Source: UBA7434 sp042090785 (GTDB taxonomy: Bacteria; Pseudomonadota; Gammaproteobacteria; Pseudomonadales; UBA7434). From it: a stretch of 64,000 nt of DNA. Both the position numbers and the translations under genes were made by a program. The first letter of the stretch is position 1; every line of letters begins with the position of its first letter. Location: contig JBELIP010000011.1 of assembly GCA_042090785.1 (NCBI GenBank), forward strand, positions 6,810-70,809, written 5' to 3'. This document shows, in pieces, positions 57,974 to 64,000 of this stretch. Under the pieces are notes generated by a model. The model saw only the letters and a list, made by a program, of their open reading frames with translations, was not told where the DNA came from and did no database searches.

Positions 57974-58588
57974 TTAATCGATATATTCAAAAACCCGCAC
58001 AATTTTCTGCAAGCCGTAAGATTTTTTCGTCACGGCAACAATATTTTCTGCTTCTTTACGAGTGACTAAGCCCATTAAATAAATCACGCCATTTTCAGTA
58101 ATGACGTTTATGCGTTTATGCGGTACGCTTTTAGTAAATCGTAAGCGTGATTTCACTTTACTGCTTAACCATGCATCGCCAGCTTTTGCGCCAAACGTGC
58201 GAGGGGGTGAAATTTCTAATTCATTATTAACGCGGCGTACTTTGCGGATTTTACGAATAGTTTCTGTAGCGATATCGCGCATTTCTGCGGCAGATACGTT
58301 GCCGGTTAATAACACCACGCCATTAAAGCTGTCGATGCTGACTTGAGCTTCCTCAAAGCGCTTATCTATTTTTTTTAAGTTAACTTTCGATTTTGTTTCT
58401 ATGAGTTGGTCATCAACATAGGCACCAGGTGTGCGCTTACCATAGTTTTCACCAATCGGTTCATCTCTTGATGCCGAGATAATAGATGTGCAGCTAGATA
58501 GTAATATAGTTGATACTAAGCATGCGACGCTCAGCATTAACCGTAAGCTTAGAGTGCGTGTTTGGATTGCTGTTATTGAGGGCATCAT
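57974..58588 (-). CDS. dolP: BON-domain outer-membrane lipoprotein DolP
   Basis: A 204-residue lipoprotein with two BON domains, involved in outer-membrane integrity and BAM function in E. coli. A signal peptide ends in LLSSC (lipobox). BON1 covers KSKVNLKKIDKRFEEAQVSIDSFNGVVLLTGNVSAAEMRDIATETIRKIRKVRRVNNEL; BON2 covers WLSSKVKSRLRF to IVRVFEYID. I use ATG 58588, with AAGG upstream; a start at 58633 would overlap the upstream gene. It is the last gene of the lpoA-yraN-diaA-dolP series. Confidence 0.93.
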   Translation of the reverse strand: MMPSITAIQTRTLSLRLMLSVACLVSTILLSSCTSIISASRDEPIGENYGKRTPGAYVDDQLIETKSKVNLKKIDKRFEEAQVSIDSFNGVVLLTGNVSAAEMRDIATETIRKIRKVRRVNNELEISPPRTFGAKAGDAWLSSKVKSRLRFTKSVPHKRINVITENGVIYLMGLVTRKEAENIVAVTKKSYGLQKIVRVFEYID

Positions 58589-58604
58589 TAATAGAACCTT
58601 ATAG

Positions 58605-59195
58605 TTAGTGCATACCAAATAATTGTTCATCAATAATATCGTTAAGACAATTTAAAATGAACAATGAAATTTCGTGCATTCTTGTTAAATTAACTTCATC
58701 TAACAATAGAGGTAGGCTTTGCGCGTCATTGGCTATATTTAATTGTTCAGTATTTGCGCCAATAATAATAGCCGTCATATTATTAGCCTTTGCCGTCGCC
58801 AGTGTTGTTGCTGCGGTAGCGCTGTTTAAGTCTTGGCTAAGCAGCAGCAACACATCGCCGCTTTGCCCCATGGCTTTTAAAGGGCGGTTGTAGAGCGCGT
58901 CAGCGTTTTCATGTGCCGATGCCATAGCCATACCGCTCGCATCACTATTCAGTGATAACGCCGGAAGAGCAGGGCGTAGCTCTGCATCACGGTACATTAA
59001 ATTATTGCAAAACATTTGCGCCAGCGGTGCAAAGCTATCGACACCAACAGCAATAACCTTATGCTCTTGAACCAGTTGCTGGGCAATGTGAACGCCTGCA
59101 TCAATAATAGCATTAGGCAGTTCCGGTGGAAGACCGCCTAAGCTTTGCATTGCCTCAGCAATACGTTCAGTAATAAATAGGTTATCAGTACTCAT
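58605..59195 (-). CDS. diaA: SIS-domain protein, DiaA/GmhA-like
   Basis: A 196-residue sugar-isomerase-fold protein. It has the N-terminal helix bundle (IDAGVHIAQQLVQEHKVIAVGVDSFAPLAQMFCNNLMYRD) and SGDVLLLLSQDLNSATAATTLATAKANNMTAIIIGAN, the SIS core. It ends in a C-terminal EISLFILNCLNDIIDEQLFG. In E. coli DiaA binds DnaA and promotes initiation; GmhA uses the same fold for sedoheptulose phosphate. Position between yraN and dolP favours DiaA. Sequence divergence, such as a weak G-S-G motif, leaves the role moderately sure. Confidence 0.85.
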   Translation of the reverse strand: MSTDNLFITERIAEAMQSLGGLPPELPNAIIDAGVHIAQQLVQEHKVIAVGVDSFAPLAQMFCNNLMYRDAELRPALPALSLNSDASGMAMASAHENADALYNRPLKAMGQSGDVLLLLSQDLNSATAATTLATAKANNMTAIIIGANTEQLNIANDAQSLPLLLDEVNLTRMHEISLFILNCLNDIIDEQLFGMH

Positions 59196-59635
59196 ATAGA
59201 AATAAGCGCATTTTTTATCCAGTTAAAATGAAATGGCTGATTTTTTTTAGTTGCTGATAATTCAGCGGGCGACATATCAATAACGTCAAAACGGCATTCT
59301 ACATTAGCTTTGTGGTGTTGCAGGTAATGGTTTGCTGTTTTTATCAATTTTTGTTGCTTATTACGCGTGATGCTGGTCGCGCCGCCACCATAGGCGTTGC
59401 TTTTACGGTAGCGTACTTCAATAAAAACAATCACTTTGTCATCTGCCATAACAATATCTATTTCACCGTAACGCGAATAATAATTGCTTTCGAGTAGCTT
59501 TAAACCTTGTTCCAATAAAAAGACTAAAGCGGCTTTCTCAGTGGTTTCGCCAATATTTTTTGTTGTTAGAGCTGCTGCTTTGCAGCGTTTGTGTAGAAGG
59601 TTATCTAAACGTTTAATAACTGATTTGGGTGCCAT
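59192..59635 (-). CDS. YraN family protein (UPF0102)
   Basis: A 147-residue nuclease-like protein with the family core GLKLLESNYYSRYGEIDIVMADDKVIVFIEVRYRKSNAYGGGATSITRNKQQKLIKTA. A D..E-V-K-type active site (GEIDIVM..FIEVRYR) resembles Holliday-junction resolvase-like endonucleases; the function is unknown. The first ATG (59647) has no ribosome binding site; ATG 59635 follows CAGGAA. It overlaps the diaA start by four bases. Confidence 0.92.
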   Translation of the reverse strand: MAPKSVIKRLDNLLHKRCKAAALTTKNIGETTEKAALVFLLEQGLKLLESNYYSRYGEIDIVMADDKVIVFIEVRYRKSNAYGGGATSITRNKQQKLIKTANHYLQHHKANVECRFDVIDMSPAELSATKKNQPFHFNWIKNALISI

Positions 59636-59713
59636 TTTCCTGTCCATTTGGAAAAATAGTTTTGCATACCTTTAAAGGGCTTGCTTTACAAATATTACTG
59701 CATTAATTGAGTC

Positions 59714-61666
59714 TTAGCGGTATTTTTTTGCCTTACCTTTAACGAACTCGGCCATTTGTAATTCACGTATCACACGATTATTTTGCAGTGATAGTCTTCC
59801 GGTCATACCTTGTAATTGGCTGTCGGGAGCTTGCTGTAATTGTGCAATGCGAGGGTGAAGATAAAAAGCATCTAACCCCATAGCAAATAATCGACCCAGT
59901 TTTTTATTGTTAATGTAGCGAGCAGCGACCTGGGGTTTTAAGCTATTAGCCTCTAACACCCAAGGAATCTCGTTAAAAATAATACCGTTTAAATCACGAT
60001 TTTTGGTTGCTTGTTCAATGCCATCATTAATATGTGAGCTGCTGTAAACCGGTAGTTTTCCTGCATAGTGATAGGCTAATAAAGGTTTAATGCTGCGGGT
60101 TTGTTTGCTGTTAGCAAAAATGACAATCACGTCGATATCATTGCGGCGGCGCGGGGTGAACTCAATATTTTGACCAATAATATTTTCTAAGCGTTTATGC
60201 CTTGCACGACTGGTGGGCAGTAATAAGCTGCTTTCAATTTCTGCTGAATAATTTTTTGCTTCTGTGAGTGTGGTGTCCGCCACTATAGCGCCACCAGAAG
60301 CGAGCCACTGTTTGGTAAAAACCTGACTGGCGCGTTTTGACCAATCAGCACTGGATTGAATAATCATAGCATTACGATAATTATTATCGCGAGCCGTGTG
60401 AGCCAGTTGAAGGGCTTCATCTTCGGCGGCTAGACCAAATTGAATAATATTAATGGGGGAGGGCATAATGCTGACAAGAGCATTAGCTTTTTTATTCGGT
60501 GTTTCACCAGGAATGCTCGGCGAGCCTGAAGTGATGCTTGGCATATTTGGAGTAGCGCTTGGCGTGTCAGTAATATAGTTAAGCGCTAAAATAGGTATTT
60601 CGGTCGGCATAGTTAATAGCGCGGCTACTTTGTTTTTTTCTAAGGGGCCAATAATAAGATCGGCCTTATCACGAATAGCCTGTGCATAGAGTTGCTCTAT
60701 TGTATACTCATGCGTGTCATAACTCGTAATGGTAGGCAGTTGCCAGTTCTCATTCAGCGCGGTGAAATAAGCGGCGGCTAAGCCATCTTGTACTGCTTTA
60801 CCGGCTTCGCTCAATGGGCCGCTTAATGGCAGTAGCACAACAATTTTTTCTGGTCGTGTTGCTGCAGATTTATTTAATGCTTCAATCGATTTAGGTAAAC
60901 GGTTAGCGGCACTGTGTGTGGGCCAGCGTTGTCGCCAGTTCTGCACTTGCTCAACTTGTTTGGCAATATCAATTTGGTTGGTGTGGTGAATAACAGCCAG
61001 TTCTAGCCAAGCGGTATAAGTAGGATCAACTGAACGACTTTGCTCTTCTTGTAATTGCGCAACGGGCATTTTTAGTAAGGTTTGCCAAATAGCGTTGGCG
61101 TTAGCGTGTTTATTTTTATTGTTACTTAATAAGCTTTCAATAAAAATACGTTCTTTGGCGCTAGCCGGATAATAACCAAGAGCATGCAATACATCGGCAC
61201 GCGCAATGCTTAAACCTATTTGATCGTTTGCTTTCATTAACGGTATAGCGGTGGTTAGTTGTTCACTGTTAAGCCAAGCGCTAGCGCTTTGAAAGTCTTT
61301 TTTGTAAAGCCATAATTGCGTTATGGCTAATGTATAGCTGGCAAGGTCATCAACGCTGTATTGTTGTGGGTTAATTAGATTATGTAGGTTTTCGGCAATA
61401 TCCCAGCGCTTTTCTTTGACGGCGGCCGTTAATGCTGTGAGCACAATTTTAGGCGCATTGCGTAAATCACGATGTCGGTTGTGCGTTAAAATTTCATCCA
61501 ATGTTAGTTTTTCGCGGCTGCTACGATCATTAAAAACCGAGGCGCTATCCATGCTGGGTGGCTTGCCGCCAGTGGCACAGCCGAGCAGTAAAATGGCTAG
61601 ACAGCTCATTAATGCTAGCCGATAGGTTATTGAATAGGACGATATGAGTAAACGCGTTAGGATCAT
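59714..61666 (-). CDS. lpoA: Penicillin-binding protein activator lipoprotein LpoA
   Basis: Outer-membrane lipoprotein that stimulates PBP1A from outside the peptidoglycan. The 650 residues begin with a signal peptide ending LLLGC. A helical TPR-like half (about 50-270) follows. The C-terminal PBP-type I periplasmic-binding-like half starts KIVVLLPLSGPLSEAGKAVQDGLAAAY. A Pro/Ser/Thr-rich insertion (about 375-400) with repeated TPS-like units is unusual. It is divergent from rsmI, the standard arrangement. Confidence 0.93.
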   Translation of the reverse strand: MILTRLLISSYSITYRLALMSCLAILLLGCATGGKPPSMDSASVFNDRSSREKLTLDEILTHNRHRDLRNAPKIVLTALTAAVKEKRWDIAENLHNLINPQQYSVDDLASYTLAITQLWLYKKDFQSASAWLNSEQLTTAIPLMKANDQIGLSIARADVLHALGYYPASAKERIFIESLLSNNKNKHANANAIWQTLLKMPVAQLQEEQSRSVDPTYTAWLELAVIHHTNQIDIAKQVEQVQNWRQRWPTHSAANRLPKSIEALNKSAATRPEKIVVLLPLSGPLSEAGKAVQDGLAAAYFTALNENWQLPTITSYDTHEYTIEQLYAQAIRDKADLIIGPLEKNKVAALLTMPTEIPILALNYITDTPSATPNMPSITSGSPSIPGETPNKKANALVSIMPSPINIIQFGLAAEDEALQLAHTARDNNYRNAMIIQSSADWSKRASQVFTKQWLASGGAIVADTTLTEAKNYSAEIESSLLLPTSRARHKRLENIIGQNIEFTPRRRNDIDVIVIFANSKQTRSIKPLLAYHYAGKLPVYSSSHINDGIEQATKNRDLNGIIFNEIPWVLEANSLKPQVAARYINNKKLGRLFAMGLDAFYLHPRIAQLQQAPDSQLQGMTGRLSLQNNRVIRELQMAEFVKGKAKKYR

Positions 61667-61785
61667 TTTAGGTACAATACTGCCTTGTGGTCAGTTTAGT
61701 CGTTAAGCTATACAGCTATGGTGCCACAGCAGGCCGATAGGGTGAACTACAGATAGGCGCATAAAAGCACAAAACGGTACTATTT

Positions 61786-61853
61786 TGAAGCACCACTTGA
61801 AGCACTATAAAAAAGCTAAAGCACTATTTAGAGCACTACTTAAAGCACTGCAA
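61786..61853. repeat. Array of five diverged 12-bp repeats between lpoA and rsmI
   Basis: Units TGAAGCACCACT, TGAAGCACTATA, then after 8 bases AAAGCACTATTT, AGAGCACTACTT and AAAGCACTGCAA all share an AGCAC core at 12-base spacing. They fill the divergent promoter region. They could be regulator sites or slippage products. Confidence 0.7.
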
Positions 61854-61903
61854 AAAGTAATAGTGAGTTTGGTCTATTTAAGGCTATTAAGAGAGAGTAC
61901 ACA

Positions 61904-62887
61904 TTGACTGGCGACAATACCCCATCATTTCTAGCTGCAGAGTCGGCAGCGACAGGCGACGAGAGTTCTCTCGGCGTTGGTCGTATTGGCGTCGATACTA
62001 TTGGCGTTGATAGTATTAAGGGCTCGCAATACTGGCCAGCCGCAACGCTGTATGTGGTTGCTACGCCTATTGGCAATTTAAGTGATATTAGTGCCCGAGC
62101 GGTGCAAGTCTTACAAGCGGTTGATTTAATTGCCGCAGAAGATACACGCCATAGTAGCGGCCTTATTAAGCATCTGGATGTCGATACGCCGATGATTGCC
62201 TGTCATGACCATAATGAAGCTGCGGCCTGTAAGAGCGTCTTGGATCGCTTATCTGCCGGCCAATGTGTGGCGTTGATAAGTGATGCAGGCACACCGTTAA
62301 TTTCTGATCCTGGCTATAAAATAGTCAGGTCGGCGCGAGAGCAGGGTTTTCGAGTTGCTCCTATCCCTGGCGCTTGTGCTGTTATTAGTGCCTTATCAGC
62401 CGGGGGTTTACCTACCGATAGGTTTGCGTTTGAAGGCTTTTTACCGGCCAAAGCGCAGGCGCGTCAAAAGCGACTGCAGCAGCTGGTCGATTCAAACTGT
62501 ACTTTAGTTTTTTATGAGGCACCGCATCGAATTGTTGCAACGTTACAGGCCATGGCCGAGGTTTTTGGTGCTCAGCGTCAGGCGGTGTTGGCGCGTGAGT
62601 TAACCAAGCGTTATGAAACTATTATTGACGGTTCGCTGGCAGAGTTAGCGAGTCAGGTGAATACCGATAGGAACCAGCAGCGGGGCGAGATGGTCATATT
62701 GGTAAGCGGTTCGGCAGCGCTTGATGATGAACGCTCTAATGAAGAGCAAGAAGCTGATCGCGTGTTGCGTATTTTGTTAGCCGAACTTCCTGCCAAGCAG
62801 GCATCGGCATTAGCCGTGCAACTGACGGGTTTAAAGAAAAACTATTTATATAAGCGCGCTATTCGCTTTTTGTCGCAAGATGAGTGA
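61904..62887 (+). CDS. rsmI: 16S rRNA (cytidine(1402)-2'-O)-methyltransferase RsmI
   Basis: SAM-dependent methyltransferase that 2'-O-methylates C1402 in the 16S decoding centre. The conserved part starts TLYVVATPIGNLSDISARAVQVLQAVDLIAAEDTRHS, then ALISDAGTPLISDPGYKIVR, PIPGACAVISALSAGGL, FEGFLPAK and FYEAPHRI. The first 46 residues form an unconserved N-terminal extension with a 15-bp duplication (IGVDT/IGVDS). The start is TTG, with AAGAGAG upstream; no in-frame ATG or GTG lies closer to the core. Confidence 0.94.
   Translation: MTGDNTPSFLAAESAATGDESSLGVGRIGVDTIGVDSIKGSQYWPAATLYVVATPIGNLSDISARAVQVLQAVDLIAAEDTRHSSGLIKHLDVDTPMIACHDHNEAAACKSVLDRLSAGQCVALISDAGTPLISDPGYKIVRSAREQGFRVAPIPGACAVISALSAGGLPTDRFAFEGFLPAKAQARQKRLQQLVDSNCTLVFYEAPHRIVATLQAMAEVFGAQRQAVLARELTKRYETIIDGSLAELASQVNTDRNQQRGEMVILVSGSAALDDERSNEEQEADRVLRILLAELPAKQASALAVQLTGLKKNYLYKRAIRFLSQDE
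61985..62014 (+). repeat. 15-bp duplication in the rsmI N-terminal extension
   Basis: ATTGGCGTCGATACT (61985-61999) and ATTGGCGTTGATAGT (62000-62014) encode IGVDT and IGVDS in the unconserved N-terminal extension. Confidence 0.8.
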
Positions 62888-62903
62888 TTTTTAACGAGAG
62901 ATT

Positions 62904-62939
62904 GTAAAGAATATTGTAAGGAATATTAAAAGGAATATT
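62904..62939 (+). repeat. 12-bp tandem repeat, three copies, upstream of a lipoprotein gene
   Basis: GTAAAGAATATT, GTAAGGAATATT and AAAAGGAATATT run end to end from 62904 to 62939, between rsmI and the lipoprotein gene. Confidence 0.85.
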
Positions 62940-62983
62940 AATGAGACGGCATGAATTTATGCTATAAAAAGAGAGAGTGACAT

Positions 62984-63421
62984 ATGAAAATCCTTAGCTC
63001 AAAGTATATAAAGGTTTTAGCGGTTGTTGGTATAGTTTGCCTCCTACCAGCCTGTGCGAATAATCAATCGATAAACACAGCGATTAGTGCCTATGAAGCG
63101 CAAGCGAGTAATATTCAGTTAGGGCAAAGTAAAGAGCAGGTGCTTGCTGTATTGAGCCCAACACAGGCGAGTATGCCTGCGCGATTTGGCAAGCCGCATG
63201 AAGAATATATTGAAGAAGATAAATTAAAAGAAATTTATTTTTTTCGTTCACGCTCTTTTGCTGACGGTTTAGTTACCGATGATGAGTTTATACCTTATGT
63301 GTTTGAAGACGGCGTATTAATTGCCATTGGTTGGACAGCCATTGGTGGGCCAAAGACGCAAGCTCAGTTGCGTGACCCTGACACTCATATTTATAGTCGA
63401 CACCGCATTTTTTACTACTGA
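62984..63421 (+). CDS. Small lipoprotein of unknown function
   Basis: A 145-residue protein with a signal peptide (KVLAVVGIVCLLPAC) ending in a lipobox LPAC. It then has a SmpA/BamE-like start (IQLGQSKEQVLAVL). Next comes a mixed alpha/beta region with EYIEEDKLKEIYFFRSRSFADGLVTDDEFIPYVFEDGVLIAIGW. This resembles small envelope lipoproteins of the BamE-like or DUF3192 type, but I cannot assign it. GAGAGAG precedes the ATG. It lies between rsmI and rnpB and ends in a small terminator. Confidence 0.8.
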   Translation: MKILSSKYIKVLAVVGIVCLLPACANNQSINTAISAYEAQASNIQLGQSKEQVLAVLSPTQASMPARFGKPHEEYIEEDKLKEIYFFRSRSFADGLVTDDEFIPYVFEDGVLIAIGWTAIGGPKTQAQLRDPDTHIYSRHRIFYY

Positions 63422-63440
63422 GTAGGGCTTTTGTTATTAG

Positions 63441-63459
63441 AAAGCGCTTGCGCTTTTGT
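63441..63459 (+). terminator. Short terminator-like hairpin after the lipoprotein gene
   Basis: AAAGCG (63441-63446) and CGCTTT (63451-63456) form a 6-bp stem around CTTG, followed by TTGT. It lies 20 bases after the stop. The stem is short, so efficiency is uncertain. Confidence 0.45.
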
Positions 63460-63482
63460 CGAGTACTGTTAAGCTCGCGCCC

Positions 63483-63849
<367 letters not shown>

Positions 63850-64000
63850 TTTTCTCTATCATGAGGTGTACAAGGTAGATGGCCGGCAGATACTTGCCAA
63901 ACCTTTGCATTTTATCGATTCTTTTTCTAATGTTCTTAGTGCGTAGCGAGCTATCTATCCAGCTATTTTTCTATCTAGGCTATGACCTATAGCGGCATTT

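Overview
The window looks like chromosome from a marine-type gammaproteobacterium. The evidence is gene content and order: zapG-zapE-rplM-rpsI-pet-sspA-sspB, then dolP-diaA-yraN-lpoA divergent from rsmI, then rnpB; and trpH/yciO-scpA-scpB-rluB with yciB and yciI. This arrangement is familiar from Pseudomonadales/Cellvibrionales-like lineages; a closer placement is not possible by eye. The DNA is moderately AT-rich. A run of exactly 100 N (33750-33849) inside one gene shows this is a scaffold from a draft or metagenome assembly.

Layout. 1-1.7 kb: end of gltX, a tRNA-Ala(GGC) gene with promoter and terminator, and a RHH/RelE toxin-antitoxin pair. 1.7-3.4 kb: a lone GH30 lipoprotein glycosidase. 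4.0-21.0 kb: a nitrogen-scavenging island, almost all on the minus strand. In transcription order it holds a urea/amide ABC transporter (urtABCDE), formamidase (fmdA), its zinc-ribbon partner (fmdB-like), a small His-rich membrane protein, and urease with accessory proteins (ureD-A-B-C-E-F-G). Divergent from urtA is a hybrid histidine kinase plus a REC-LuxR response regulator behind a good sigma-54 promoter match. A TorF-like outer-membrane porin with a structured leader follows. The logic is: porin and ABC transporter import urea or short amides, FmdA and urease release ammonia, and the two-component pair probably senses and controls the system.

21.4-31 kb: Lrp regulator divergent from alanine dehydrogenase, a degraded C-terminal fragment of an RND efflux pump, an MFS transporter, an SDR dehydrogenase plus patatin-like protein, and several small conserved genes. 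31-38 kb: folD, an FdhF/YdeP-type molybdopterin oxidoreductase broken by the assembly gap, a phosphoribosyltransferase, pdxJ, a cyclophilin lipoprotein, an SH3/coiled-coil membrane protein, yciI, yciB. 38.6-43.2 kb: PHP phosphoesterase, yciO, scpA, scpB, rluB. 43-51 kb: diguanylate cyclase, dapE, epimerase, YaiI, DegS-type protease, Nif3-like protein, thioesterase, zapG. 51-64 kb: zapE, ribosomal operon rplM-rpsI, cytochrome bc1 operon, sspAB, the dolP-lpoA cluster, rsmI, a lipoprotein and RNase P RNA.

Most notable: (1) cytochrome b and cytochrome c1 are one 682-residue reading frame, with a signal-peptide-like segment at the junction, as in FbcH-type precursors; (2) the integrated amide/urea island with its sigma-54-linked two-component system and structured porin leader; (3) many short tandem duplications (9-17 bp units) in gene-flanking DNA and in non-conserved protein tails; (4) an RND pump fossil; (5) three chained miniature ORFs with a strong ribosome binding site between urtE and fmdA. 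No prophage, complete IS element or CRISPR array was seen.
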